Of a stretch of DNA of 64,000 nt, positions 22,084-34,249 are shown piece after piece. The DNA is taken from the NCBI GenBank assembly GCA_016647705.1, contig CM028333.1:18039743-18103742 (forward strand). The letters run 5' to 3'. The position numbers and the translations under genes were made by a program. Below the pieces are notes generated by a model. That model searched no databases and was not told the origin of the DNA. It was given only the letters and a program-made list of their open reading frames with translations. The stretch's first letter is position 1; every line of letters begins with the position of its first letter. This DNA comes from Eucommia ulmoides. Its lineage: Eukaryota; Streptophyta; Magnoliopsida; Garryales; Eucommiaceae.

Positions 22084-22908
22084 TTGGTCACATGCAGATC
22101 TACCCGGGATAGACCCAAGTATCTCCATATATCGGTATACACTAACCCAGCATCCCTACGTGTTCGACAGAAGCGATGGAAGTTTGGGCCAGAGCGACAG
22201 GCTATGATTAAGGAAGAAACCAAAAAGCTATTTGATGCAAATAGTATCGAAGAAATCAATTTTCCCATCTGGCTAGAAAACGTGGTCCTGGTAAAGAAAA
22301 AGATGGGAAAGTGGCGTATGTGTGTGGACTTCACCAACCTCAACAAGGTTTGCCCGAATGATTGTTTTCCACTTCCAAAGATCGACGTAATCGTGGACAC
22401 TACAGTAGGTTACGAGTCGCTAAGTGTTCTTGACGCCTTCTCAAGGTATAACTAGATCAGCATGTACTTGCCTGACAAAGAAAATACAGTCTTCATCATT
22501 GACAAGGCCCTATACTGCTACAAAGTAATGCTCTTCAAACTAAAAAATACTGGAGTGATATACTAATGGTTGGTGAACAAAATGTTCGTCGATCTACTTG
22601 GGAATACCATGGAAGTCTATATCGACGACATGTTAGTAAAAAGCAAAGTGGATGGTGATCATCTAGCCGATCTACAGAAGTGCTTTGATGTACCTAGGAG
22701 GCATAGGATGAAGCTGAACCCAAACAAATGCATGTTTGGAGTTAGCACGAAGAAATTTCTTGGTTATCTAGTAACAAGAAGGGGAATCGAAGCTAGCCCA
22801 GAGCAAGTTAAGGAAATCTTAAAAATGACATCCTCAAGGACGATGAAGGAGGTAAAAATTCTGACAGGACGAGTAGTAACTTTGAATCATTTTATTTCTC
22901 GGGCATAA
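22084..22908 (+). pseudogene. gypsy reverse transcriptase
   Basis: Conserved fingers and palm blocks are visible: ENVVLVKKKMGKWRMCVDFTN, NKVCPNDCFPLPKID, SVLDAFSRYN, and the catalytic YIDDMLVKS at 22618-22644. A stop at 22453-22455 follows the DAFSRYN block, and another lies near 22561 where the family has YQRLVNKMF. The thumb/connection part (FLGYLVTRRGIEASPEQV) runs to 22908. Confidence 0.88.
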
Positions 22909-23760
22909 GACAAGTGCCTACCTTTCTTCAAAACTCTACAGAAAAACAAAAGTTTGCAGTGGACCGATGAGTGTGAGAAAGCCTTCCAAGTACTCAAGGA
23001 GTACATCTCAGAACCTTACTACCCCGAAGCCAGAACAAGAAATGATCATATACTTAGCAGCATCGTCGATCACCGGGAGCTTGGCACTCGTGGTAGAAGA
23101 ATAAAGAGTTCAAAATCCTGTATATTATGTCAGCCATGTGCTGAACGAGACAAAATGTCGCTATCCTCAGCTTGACCTGATAGTTGACGTACTCACAATT
23201 TTGGCGAGAAAGCTTTGACATTATTTCCAAGCTCATCCAATAATAGTATTGACCAACCAACCATTGAGAGTCATACTACAATGACCAAAGACTTATGGAT
23301 GATTGCTCAAGTGATCAATCGAACTCGGAGAATTTCATATTGAATATCGTCCAAGGACCGCCATTAAGGGGCAGGCCTTAGTGGACTTCATATTAAAGTT
23401 CACTTTTCCTAAGACAAAAGGCCAGACAAAAGAAGAAACCATCTCAAGTCTGTACCAACAAGCTACTGACGTCTAGACCGCTCATGTTGATAGATCATCA
23501 AACCAGAATGGCTCGGGGACCAGGTTGGTAATCCGCACTCCCGAAAGTAATAACTTAGAGTATGTGTTAATGTTTGACTTCAAAGCAACAAACAACGAAA
23601 CTGAGTACAAAGCACTAATCTCTTCGTTGAAGGTCTTGAAGGAACTCAGAGTGACCGAAGTGGAACTCTACTATGACTCCCTCCTAGTAGAAAACCAAGT
23701 CAACGGGGAATACACAGCTAAGGAAGTAAAAGTGATATACCTATGCAAAGCCAAGCTACT
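22909..23760 (+). pseudogene. gypsy RNase H and second, archaeal-type RNase H
   Basis: 22954-23070 begins the classical RNase H (WTDECEKAFQVLKEYISEP) and is then shifted out of frame. A second domain from about 23480 to 23760 shows DRSSNQNGSGTRLVI, ATNNETEYKALI and YYDSLLVENQV, giving the Asp, Glu and Asp of the extra RNase H that characterises Tat elements. The frame ends at the inserted LTR at 23761. Confidence 0.75.
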
Positions 23761-25220
23761 TGATAGGTGTGATCCACTTTCGCATTTTCAAACCGAATTA
23801 AGTTAATTTTCGAGCGTTTATATAGTATTTTATTACGTTTTAATTAGTTTTCTTACTTTTTGTATAAATCAAGCTTGTGGGGCAAAAAGATGGGAAACTG
23901 GAGCGAAAATAATGAGATCGAACCAAAAGCAATCGAAGAACAGTGGAAAAACAAGCTTAGAGGCAAAACTGTTAAACAAGCCCACCGCCGTGGCGTCCAG
24001 ACCACCGTCGCGACAGTGAAGAAGCAGAGAAGCAAAATATTGGCTACTGACAGCCCACCGCCTAGGCGGAAATCCAGCAGAATGCTCTTCTTAGTCTACC
24101 ACTATCTTCATTTCCGCGGCGATCAACTAACCGACCTACCCACTGTCGCGACGCTAAATCTCACGGCCGCAGCGGTGACCATCTGCACAGCCTTGATATT
24201 AATTTAGATATTTTGATATATTTTGCTTATAAATACTATTGCCTCTCCCCTCATTGTGAACCCCCTAGTCATTTGGGCACCTTAGGCCATATTTAAGCTA
24301 TGGTTTAGGAGTTTTAGAGGTGGAGCTCACATCCCGAAATAGAGAAGACGGCGAATCGATCGTTAAACATTATTAGCGGTTTATCTTCGGACGATGCTAA
24401 GTTCTTCCATTGTTTTTTCTTATTTCTTTATCTTAGGATCATGTGAGCATGTTTAACTTGTTATTTCATTATAAATACGGTTATGGCCGTTGTTAAACAT
24501 GGATTGTAGTAGAGATTAATACTATATTTATAAATACATTGTTTGGATGATTTCGGTGTCTCGTTTGTGATTGTTCTTTGCAGTTTGATTGTATTTATCG
24601 TATTATTTTTTTTATCGTGCTTAGTTATATAAATGGAGAATACAGGATTTTGACAAACCCCGAATTTGGATTTGGGTAAACAAACGCTACGATTCTATAA
24701 CCCGGTCGGGGTTTGAATCATGGACAATTGATGACGTTGGGGCACGACTTACGCAACCTAGGATCAGTAAGAGGTTGAGGGGGACTTATTCGTTGACACA
24801 AATTCGCGTTATATCCCTCGTCTTACACTCGGGAGATGTGACGAGGAAGTTTTAGAACGAAGATTGTCGATAGGGTAAATACAACGCACGATCTAATGAC
24901 CCGGTCGGGAGTTGGATTATGTGCAATCAATGACGCTGGGTGAGACTCACGTGGCCTAGGGTCGTTAAGACGTTGAGGAGGACTTCTCCGTTGACTTGAA
25001 GTCATGTATTCCCCCGTCTTACACTCGGGAAAGGTGGCGGTAGAGTTTACATACCGAGGTTGTCAAATAGGTCGAACACCGTAAACGTGAGTAAATCGAG
25101 ATCGAACACGTATTTATAAACACGTTAATCCCTAGGCAATTCTTCACCCTAAAATATATTAGTGTAGTTAATTTAGGATATATTAGTATTAGTTTAATTA
25201 ATTAAATACATTTGTTTTTC
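23761..25220 (+). repeat. Athila-like LTR, 3' end deleted, nested in the gypsy element
   Basis: Begins TGATAGGTGTGATCC and follows the solo LTR 37100-38829 until CATTTGTTTTTC at 25220, so it lacks about 165 bases at its 3' end. The gypsy sequence that resumes is mid-integrase, so the deletion also removed the host element's RNase H tail and integrase N-terminus. No duplication is left on the right. The palindrome array lies at 23980-24180, TATA box at 24229-24236, and an internal ~205-bp tandem duplication at about 24680-25070. Confidence 0.8.
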
Positions 25221-25850
25221 AATCGGACCATTCTATACCCCGGGCTATCCTTAGTCGAATGGCCAAGTAGAGGTAACCAATCAGACCATTCTACACACGC
25301 TGAAGACTCGGCTAGAAAAATCCTAGGCAAAATGGGTATAGGATCTCCCCTCGGTTTTGTAGGCTTATCACATGACTTCTAGGTTATCCACTGGAGAAAT
25401 ACCATTCTCCATGACTTTCGGCTTGGAGGCAGTAATCCTTATCGAACTAACCTTACCAACTTGTCAGGTAGCTCACTACAATCTTAAGGAGAACTAACGC
25501 GAGCTCGTACTGAATCTAGATCTAATAGAAAAAGGCGAGAATGAACTCACATTTGATAGGCGGCCTATAAAAAGCAAATAGCTCGGTATCACAACAAACA
25601 TGTCAAGGCATGATCATTCCAACAAGGTGACTTAAACCTGCAAAGGGTTACCATTGCAACCTACGATCAAGTTGAAGAAAACTGGGCCCAAACTGGGAAG
25701 GATCGTATCTGGTCACCAATGTGATTGGTCCCGATACTTACGAGCTCGAAACACTAGAAGGAGGACCCCTGAAAAACCTATGGAATGTACAACACTTAAA
25801 GAAATATTATCAGGGAAGAATGTGTAAGTTGTTGTATGCTTAATAAAGTT
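25221..25850 (+). pseudogene. gypsy integrase, C-terminal half
   Basis: Resumes with FYTPGYP, a stop, then SNGQVEVTNQTILHTLKTRLE, where the Glu of NGQVE is the third catalytic acid. MTFGLEAVI and a GPKL…RIV region follow, the latter the family's C-terminal chromatin/DNA-binding part. Several stops interrupt it. The first two catalytic Asp residues were in the deleted part. Confidence 0.75.
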
Positions 25851-26665
25851 TTGTTTCGCTAAGACAACGAACATATTGTGATACGCATTTACATTGACTA
25901 CCTTGCCTGACGAGATAAGCAAAAAGAAGATTGCGACCAACAAACTGGGACGCACTCATCCAACTAGACAGCTTGAAAAACCCTCATTGTACTCAGGCAC
26001 ACCCGATACCCTAAGCCTACCCTTGTAAGAGCGCAGGCGATGAAAGTAGGCTGTTGGATTACAAACCCGGGTTGCAAACCCTCTCTACTTAGTTCAATTT
26101 TCTACAATGGATTTTCCACAATTTGCACGACTTATTCAACAATTTTTTGTCATATCATACTCACAAGCTACAATAGGCCTGGTTGGAAGAAACCAGAATT
26201 AAAGAAGAAGAAAAGCGACAAAAGAGTGAGAAAGGTCTGATAAAGTGCCCAGGAGGCCAAGATCCCTTGTCCGCTACCTCTTTCTTAGGCCTAGCAGATT
26301 TCAACCGATCTACAAATTAAGCCACTCGACTTATACGGAGAAATAAAGTGTGAAATCTACAAAATTTTACATAAAAGGATTGGGCATGGCCTATCCGACC
26401 CTGTGAGGTTTTAACTAAGTAGGCTGGAGTGATCGACCAGGACACTGGGATGAACTCTATTGATCGCCCCCAAAAACCCTAGCGGTGGGCGGTATGGACG
26501 ACCTAAAAAGCCCTCTTAAGACAACCCTTATGTTCAGGTATGACCCGATAAACAGGACAATCCAAACCGACACCCAAGGATTATGAGGTTGTCTGACATC
26601 ACTACAAAATATAGAAAAAATTATACCCTTCCATTTGACTCGTCAAAATAAAGAGTAGGGGCCTT
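25851..26665 (+). other. gypsy 3' non-coding region and polypurine tract
   Basis: About 800 bp after integrase with no recognisable domain, typical of Tat elements. It ends with the purine tract AAAGAGTAGGGGCC (about 26649-26663) directly before the 3' LTR. Confidence 0.65.
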
Positions 26666-27212
26666 TGATAATGAGTAATTTTTATGGGTAATTTTGCTAA
26701 CCATTTACCATCAAAATTACCACCATGGCCTAATTTGGCCACTAAAACCTACCACTACCATAAATGGCCTAACCACAAATAAGAGGTGGCTTAATTTCAC
26801 CACTAAATTAGTATTTAACTCCAAAATTAGTCCAAAAAATTCCTATAAATAGGGGTCTCATTCTTCACCAAAGGACACACCAAGACTTGCCTACGAAACA
26901 CAAGTCTTCCATTTTCCTCTCTACTTGAAGAGAAGTCCTAGATTAATAGCAAAACAGGCAAGCCGAATTCTCAAGTCTACGCTTCATGTTAGAGGGCAGT
27001 AAACTCTACCTCACTATAAATTCTACTTTAAATTCCCTGAAGCATATTTTTCCTCCAAACAACGATGACTTGTTTTCACACCAGAGGGGCTTTACCAGGA
27101 ACCCAACTCCCGACGTCTAAGCCTTGTTTTACATGAACAGGTTAACAAAGTAAGCCCTGCAGAGTTCAACCATATTGACTATGATCCACTGAATCGGATT
27201 TCGACATCATCA
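26666..27212 (+). repeat. 3' LTR of Tat-like gypsy element
   Basis: Partner of 18940-19488, preceded by the polypurine tract and followed by AGTTT. It retains the TATA box CCTATAAATAGGGG at about 26842-26855. Confidence 0.85.
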
Positions 27213-29212
27213 AGTTTGATGACCAACGACAACCTTTAGGCGACTTGCGACCTTGTGCGTTTTGAGAGGGAAAGAGATGAGTGTGTGTTCAAAGGATGTT
27301 GAGAGGATTTTAGTTAGTTTCAGTTTCTATACTTAAACCCTAAATATTTGCTATTAAAAATAATTTTCATTAATATTAAATTTATTTATAATAATTTTCT
27401 ACATTTATTGATGGAGATAAAAATAAAATTGAAGAGTAAAAATTATTTTCATGAATATTAAATTTAGTTGTAGAGATAAAAATAAGATTGAATAGCAAAA
27501 TTAATATTAATTAATAATTTATTTGTAGTAATTTTCTAAAATTATTCCTTAATATGAGGGCAAAAGTAAAATTGAAAAGTAAAAGTAATTTCCATTAGTA
27601 CTAAATTTACTTTTAATAATTTTCTAATTTTTTTTTTTTGAAATATGGGGACAAAACTAAAATTGAAGAGTAAAATTAATTTCCATGAGAACTAAATTTT
27701 GTTATGGTAATTTCTTAAAATTATTTCTTGAAATATAAAGGCAAACCTAAATTTAAGAGAAAAAATATTTTTATTAATACTAAATTTATTTGTAATAATT
27801 TTCTAAAATTTTCTCTTAACTAAAATATAGAGTAAAAGTTACTATTAAGTTTAATTATTTATTATCTCTCCTTAATTAGATATAAGATATATAAAATTAA
27901 ATATAGAAATATATTATATTTTTATATTGTATTTTCTTTAATTTAGATTTTTTTTAATTTTTTTTTCTATCTTCTAAGATATTAGAGGGCTGAAAAATGT
28001 CTACAAATTTTATCTCCATCTTGTTTTGCATAATAAATTTAATATCATTTAGGGAAAAAAAAAAATCTAGATTTTCCATTGATATGGAGTTGTGTCAAGC
28101 ACCTCGCGCTACAACTACTATGAGATGCCAACAATGCTGAAGATGGCATATAGGACCATAGCCGAGGTTACATATCACAATACTATTTATTTATTTTTTA
28201 TTTTTGTCTATTTTGATAACATCTATAAGTGTCCCTACACTTATACAGAGTGTAAGACTAAATTTGTCCGGGATGAGTGATTTTTTTTCCCAATAAGTAT
28301 TTTTTTGTGAGGAGATTGTTATTTCTTTATTCCATCTGTCTCTTTTTTCTTTTTTAACAGCATTTAATTAATGAAATCAACCGAAAGATATAAATAAATC
28401 CATGGTGGGCCCTCATTCAACCTGAACCACAAAGCCACACTCCCAAACGTTTAAGCAGCAGGAGTTTGGGATTAAATTTAGACTAGTTTTAAATCCCCAT
28501 AATATGCGGATTTAGAAAAAAATATTACTATATTTTTTTTGTAATTTGAATACTTTGATATTATAATTTTAATTTTTGATCTACATATAATATAAAATAT
28601 AGAACATTTTTTAAAAGATAAATTTTTTTAAGAGTTGAATTGAAATTTATATAAATTAAAGGATGAGTATATGAAATTTCAAATAATCTAATTGATTTTT
28701 TCTAAAAATAAAAGGGTGAATATATATTTTCAAAAGTAAAATAATATATGTACAAATTATTTTTTAATAAAATACTATAAAATAATACACAAATAGGCAT
28801 AAATTAGGATTCAATTTTTGTAAGTCTAACAAAAATTGTATCAAATTTTTTGATGGGTAGAAATAATTTTTGAGTTACACTAAAGAATAAGGAGAATTAA
28901 AAAGAATGAAGACTTTTGGAATTTATTGTAGAAGAACGGCAAAGAATCAAGAATGAAAGAGATGAAGAAGATTATGCAGACATACTTGAATGTAAGGGCA
29001 TGTCTTCCACAGTAGAAAATTCTATCCATAATTAATCATGAGGAAGAGACAATTTAGTGGAAAACATAAGCACAAGTTTCCCATTAAAAAAAATAAATAA
29101 ATAAATAAAATAACTTTAATAAAAAAAATTCAAAATTGTCGGTATTGTCGCCCTCCCCGCCTAGAATTGGGACACTCGAGTTGCTCATTCCCCTCCTCAA
29201 GTAGCTTCACCC
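27213..29212. other. intergenic AT-rich region
   Basis: About 2 kb with no recognised gene. The first 140 bp are less AT-rich. A degenerate tandem array occupies about 27355-27825, followed by A/T-rich spacer with short poly-A and poly-T runs and an AAATAAATAAATAAATA tract near 29090-29110. Confidence 0.55.
27355..27825 (+). repeat. degenerate AT-rich tandem array, ~85-90-bp period
   Basis: Five to six units each run TAATTTYCATTARTACTAAAT … ATAATTTTCTAAAATTATT … ATATGRGGRCAAAANTAAAAT … GAAGAGTAAAA. Unit 2 has an internal deletion. Divergence between units is high. Confidence 0.65.
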
Positions 29213-29352
29213 CTCCATGAAAGGTTACTCTCTCTCTTCCTTTCTCTAGAGGAACCTTAACTTTCTCTCAATAAATGGGAGACAACCCAGGGGAGAGAGA
29301 CTTAGAGATACACATAGACTCATACACATACACGAGAGAGAGAGAGAGAGAG
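29213..29352 (+). promoter_or_regulatory. WAT1 leader with GA microsatellite
   Basis: The segment containing AAGGTTACTCTCTCTC, AATAAATGGGAGACAA and GGGAGAGAGACTTAGAGA ends in a (GA)n run at about 29333-29352 touching the start codon. It is duplicated at about 33985-34110. The ATG at 29275 inside it is in frame with the main start and could add 26 residues; the match to GA-ATG in the gene at 11801 favours 29353. Confidence 0.6.
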
Positions 29353-32300
29353 ATGGGGGTGATTAGGCGTACAGTGTTGGGTGATGTGTTGCCATGTGGG
29401 TTGATGGCGGTGATGGAGGGTTGCACCATAGGGTTCACTATATTGACAAGCACGGCCATGTCTAGGGGGATGAGTCCTTACGTTTTTGTGGCCTATACAA
29501 ATGCTCTTTCCTCTCTATTACTCCTCCCTTACTCCCTCATCTTCCATAGAGACAGGTCACCTCCCTTCTCTATGTGATCTCTCTCTCTCTCTCTCTCTCT
29601 AGCTCTAAGCATGCAGTTCTAAGTATTTGTTTGGCCAACCATCGTATTCATTTATATTTGTTTTGTTTCGTTCTGCAGATCAGAACAACCAATCTTTACG
29701 TTTGATTTCTTCCTGAGAGTTTTCTTCCTTGGCCTCACAGGGTTTGTGCTCTCTTCTCTCTCTCTCTCTCTCCCACATCTGCAAGTGTTCTTATTTGAAA
29801 TGATGTTTGGTTTCCAGGATAACTATTGCTCAAAACCTAGCATGTGTTGGACTAAGTTACAGCTCCCCGATTGTGGCATGTGGAATGGGCAATTTGCTCC
29901 CTGCTTTTTCATTCATTCTCTCTATTCTCCTCAGGTTCTTCCTTTCACTTCATATTTCTGCGATTTAATATAAATCTTTTCAACGGATCTCGGTTTTTCT
30001 AATCAGTGTTTAAATCTTTGAAATATCCCAAAAAGGGTATGAAATAATAGTTTTGAAATATCCGAAAAAGGGTATGAAATAATATTTGGTATTTACCGCT
30101 TGTCTTCTCTGTTATTTTGTCGAAAATTACAAACTCCTGCTATCATTTGTAAAATATGATTCAACATTTTTTGTTCATTAAACACTATTTAATTTCTCTT
30201 CAGATAAAAAAAATACTAAAATTTTAATTGTAATGTTACTTTTACTCTTAATAATGAAAAAAATAAAAGTTGAAATACACAAATACCTCTTTAAGTTATT
30301 TTTTTAATATTTTTTCTATCTTTTTACTTTTTAATTCTTGTTTTAAACAAAATTACTTTTTACTCCTAAATCTTTTTAAAATTATTTTTAAATCCCAAAC
30401 CACTCTCCACCCTCCCACAACCCCCTCCTCCTTTTTTTCTTTCCTTCTTATTATTGTCCTTCTACTTCTTCCTTTTTCTTCTCTCTCTGTCCCTCCGTGT
30501 CATCGAATGCAGATCGGGCACCGCACACAGGTCAGGAGGAAGACTGAGTAGAAGAGGGTGGGTTGTGGGGAACTAGGATTGGGTGGGGTAAAACTAATTT
30601 TAAAAATTTTTAGGAGTGATTTTTTATTTATTTATTTTAAAATATGGGTATTAGTGAATTTTTTGAAAAATTAAAGGATAAAAAATATTTTTTTTTAAAA
30701 AGAGTTGGAATATTTGTGTCAAAATTGATCAAAGTTTTCTAGTATTTAGTAAATGATAAAAAATATTAATGATTTTAGACAAAAATGATAAGAGATCTGA
30801 ATAATAAAAATCGGAGACTATCTGTCGTCATTTCCATTCACTTGAACCGGGGGGCAAAGTATCGAATAAAAATAATTTTTTTTGTTTAATTTTTGGTTCA
30901 AGTATCTCAAGGGCCAGTGACCCAACTACTTTAATTTAAATTTGACAGATTCAGGTATCTCAAGGTCCACATTTTTTGTTGGTAGACATTTGATTTGTTT
31001 CTTCAACTGGGTATCAATAAGTCGGCCCAAGTCTTGGACCAATTCCAGCTCTAAATTTCTTTGATCAGAAACTGTTCTGAAATGATCTTTCAAAAATATA
31101 TGGGACTTCTTTCAAATAAGTGAAAAATCTAGGGGCTACAAAAACAATTATCTGTTTGTTATTATTAATGATTTTATTTAATTTATTTGGTGTGTAGGAA
31201 GGTGAAATTTGAATGGAGAAGTATAAATAACCAAGCAAAAGTAATTGGAAGCTTGATATCAATAATGGGAGCAGTATCACTAACAGTGTACAAGGGACCA
31301 GTGATCAACAAATATTCACCCTCTAATCACCTTCTCTCTCTGACTCATGAGAGGCTTCTGGTTTTCACCTCCAAAAATGAGCAATGGATTCTTGGTTGCA
31401 TTTTGTTTGCAGCAGCTTCTTTTGCTCTTTCACTCTGGAACATAATTCAGGTCCAATCTCAATTTACATATTTTTATTTCGATTTTTTTTTATCTCTCAT
31501 CAAATTTTGATAATTGCAGAAAATTTTAAATGCTGAATTGTAAGTACTGAAATTAAGTTTTGAATTTATTAAGTGCTGAATATATTAAGTTAATTTTTTA
31601 AAAATATTTTTAACTTTAAAAAATTATTTTTTTACAAATTTTTATTCTTAAAATAATTTTTACAACTTTATTTTTTAAAACATATTTCATCTCTATAATT
31701 TTCTCTTTCTATTTTTTCTCAATTTAATATATTCTCCATGTATAATTTTTTGTATTTAACTTTTTTTTGTGTCATTTTACAATATTGGTGTAAAATGTTG
31801 ATTGTGATAATTACATATTTTATGGTATTAAGTCATAAGTGTTAAAAAATTAAATGAATTACACATCAATTAAATTTTGAATAATTTTTTAAGTGATGTT
31901 TATATTTTAATTGATTATTTAATTTTATTATCAAATACACTTAATTTGATAAGTTCTTAATGCATTCAATTTTAATTATTTAATTGTGTTATCAAACCTA
32001 AATTAAGTTATTTTCCCTTTTTTTTCACTGTCATTTTTTCCTGGATTATTTGAGTCAGGTTGGAACCATTCAAAAATACCCACAAGTGATGACAATAGTC
32101 TCTTTTTATAGTTTAGCCGGGACCATCCAAACTGTCATTTTCTCCATATTTGTGGAGAGAAAGCCTAGCGCTTGGAGGTTGGGGATCAACTTGGAACTCC
32201 TTGTCATTGTTTTAACAGTAAGTACCCCCCAAAATTTAACATATTTGAAAGTAGTACATGCTAATTATTCCTAATTATCGTAGACTAATGTTTAGGCGGT

Positions 32301-32775
32301 GTTTGGAAGCGTAATACGCAACCGCGTTCAGATATGGTGCATGAGCATGAAAGGTCCTTTTTACGTACTCATGTTCAAGCCACTGGGGATTCCCATTGCT
32401 AGCACCTTCGGCTGCGTCTTGTTTGCTGATACTTTTCATTATGGAAGGTAAATTACACTTCACACCCATCAACTATATCTCATTTTGCATTTTAATTCTT
32501 AAACATTTCCATAATCATATCACAAAAAAGACGATAACGTCCTAATTGAATAATAGAAATTCACGCAAAAAAAAAAAAAAAAAACATAATTACTTTCGTA
32601 TGATTTTGAACTTAAAATAAATATATGTCGCAGTATGATGAGCGCGTTTGTCGTCGGATTTGGTTATTATACGGTGATGTGGGGGCAAGTTGGAGATCTT
32701 GAAACAAGAAAAAGCAATGACAATGACAAAAAAGTCCCTCTATTGGAAGCAGAAGAAGTTGACGAACAAGTATAA
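29353..32775 (+). CDS. WAT1-related transporter (nodulin MtN21/EamA-like), intact
   Basis: Seven exons with GT-AG introns: 29353-29555, 29679-29741, 29818-29934, 31198-31450, 32059-32217, 32296-32447, 32634-32775. They join to 1089 nt, 362 residues plus stop, the usual length for this family. Intron phases are 2,2,2,0,0,2. Two EamA repeats of about five helices each are expected; hydrophobic blocks are seen at residues ~10-30, ~40-62, ~72-88, ~100-125, ~143-165, ~190-212 and through exons 5-7. Family landmarks include YTNALSS, SSPIVACGMGNLLPAFSF, LTVYKGPV, MFKPLG and YTVMWGQ near the C-terminus, followed by a charged tail (PLLEAEEVDEQV). The family exports or imports amino acids, auxin-related or similar small molecules; substrate cannot be read from sequence. 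It is the only unbroken copy of the local cluster. Confidence 0.92.
30016..30084 (+). repeat. 34-bp tandem duplication in WAT1 intron 3
   Basis: TTTGAAATATCCCAAAAAGGG-type unit ending GTATGAAATAATA occurs twice side by side with one base change in the core. The rest of this 1.26-kb intron is AT-rich with pyrimidine tracts and shows no coding sequence. Confidence 0.8.
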
Positions 32776-33984
32776 ATATAATAACCTCTTTATTTCAGAA
32801 TTATTGCTTCATTAAATTCTTTGTGTTAATTGGCACTTTTCTTGTGGGTTAATTTGCACATAAATATAGATATTAGAGAGGTTTTGTGTTTTTCAGTCAA
32901 AGCCCTTCCCTAAGCTATTTGGACAACGAATATTGTAATTGTTCGAAGGCAATTAAATGTACATTTATTATCATTTCATCAATTGACCTATTGTCATTTT
33001 CCGATGTACAAATGTTATTATTTTGATTGTCATCTTCCTTTTTAGATTTCATCTCAATTATTGATTTATAAAAATCAAAAAACACCTTAAAAAAAAAATT
33101 ACACTTACTATCAAACATCATTTCAACAATGGACCTATTGTCATCTTCCTATGTACAATTGTTATTCTTGTGGTTGTCATCTTCCTTTTTAGATTTCATC
33201 TGAATTATTGATTTATAAAAATAAAAAAACACCTTCAAAATTAATTTTTTTAAAAAATCAAAAAATGAATTTTACCTACTCAGGTGACAATTTTTATTCA
33301 TTTATTCTTTTATCATTTTTTAATTATATTATATATCCCAAGAATGTTTCAAGTTTATCATAAACTTACTGGAGTTGTGTTAATTTATATCTAATATTTT
33401 CAAATAACCCTTACTCAATGTATACATTCCAGTTAATCATGTAATTAACCACAGAAACAACCTGATGATGTAATTGTTTTTTGTTTTTTGTTTTTTTATC
33501 AAATCATCCAAATATTATGATAGGATATTAAATTGAGGTTATTGGTCTTTCAAATTTAACCCCTACTTATTTTCACATAATTTTTAGTTAAAGAAGTTCA
33601 TATAGTAAAATATATTTATTAAATTTATTTCTTACTTAATTTTCCTATTGAATAACTAAATTTTTATAAATTAACCCCTAATGTTTATAAATGTCTTAAT
33701 TTAAAAAGATATTTTAATTTGTATTGTAATCGTTCATGTTAATTGATAAATTATGTAATTCTATTGTGAAATTATCATGGCACACATTTAATAAAAAAAT
33801 TTCCCGGTAAGCAATCATTATGTTCGGGAACCCCAATAGAAGGGGTCTAACACACTACAATGACATAAATGGATTATAGCAAGTCAGACTCAGAATTACA
33901 ACCAAATGAGCCAAAACGAGCAACCGAATGCTGAATTACAACACTTTTATTCAGAGTATGCCTACCCATTTTCAAGTCAAAATG
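32776..33984. other. 3' flank and AT-rich spacer
   Basis: No gene recognised. It contains a tandem duplication at 32971-33245 and otherwise AT-rich sequence. Confidence 0.6.
32971..33245 (+). repeat. ~147-bp tandem duplication
   Basis: GGACCTATTGTCATCTTCCT near 33131 repeats GACCTATTGTCATTTTCC near 32985. Both are followed by the shared block TTCCTTTTTAGATTTCATCT and TTATTGATTTATAAAAAT. Confidence 0.8.
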
Positions 33985-34135
33985 AAACATACCCTCCACA
34001 AAAGGTTACTGGTCTCTCTCTCTCTCTCTCAGCTTAACTTTCTTCCAATAAATGGGAGACAATCCAAGGGAGAGAGACTTAGAGAGAGAGAGGGTGGCGA
34101 GAGGGGAGGGACAGACAATGGGTGATGTATTTGTC
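33985..34135 (+). pseudogene. 5' remnant of another WAT1 gene copy
   Basis: Repeats the leader of the gene at 29353 in order: AAAAGGTTACTGGTCTCTCT, AATAAATGGGAGACAATCC, GGGAGAGAGACTTAGAGA, a GA run, then ATG at 34118. The reading frame after that ATG does not continue as WAT1 exon 1, and the copy is cut off by the gypsy LTR at about 34250. It shows the cluster had at least one more member on this side. Confidence 0.65.
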
Positions 34136-34173
34136 AGAAGAGATATGAAGAATATGACTTTCTTTCTTATTCA

Positions 34174-34216
34174 ACATCCTTTGAATATATATACACATCC
34201 TTTGAATATATATACA
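34174..34216 (+). repeat. 21-bp tandem duplication
   Basis: ACATCCTTTGAATATATATAC occurs twice in immediate succession. Confidence 0.9.
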
Positions 34217-34249
34217 CAAAAGATTTGAAGAGTTGGTCAACAATAGAGT

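Larger units (their letters stand above)
18940..27212 (+). mobile_element. Ty3/gypsy element, Tat lineage, with both LTRs and a nested foreign LTR
   Basis: LTRs at 18940-19488 and 26666-27212 (549 and 547 bp) share ends TGATAWTGRGTAATTTTTATGG … CATCATCA. Flanks AGTTA (18935-18939) and AGTTT (27213-27217) are a 5-bp duplication with one mismatch. The order is gag, protease, reverse transcriptase, RNase H, a second archaeal-type RNase H and integrase, which with the PBS type marks the Tat lineage (inference). An Athila-like LTR (23761-25220) interrupts the RNase H/integrase region. Many stops and frameshifts and LTRs differing by roughly a tenth of positions by eye mean an old, dead copy. Confidence 0.88.

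Noticed and set aside
22011-22400. 129-codon minus-strand open frame
   Set aside because: It lies antisense to the gypsy reverse transcriptase, whose plus-strand motifs are clear; a shadow frame.
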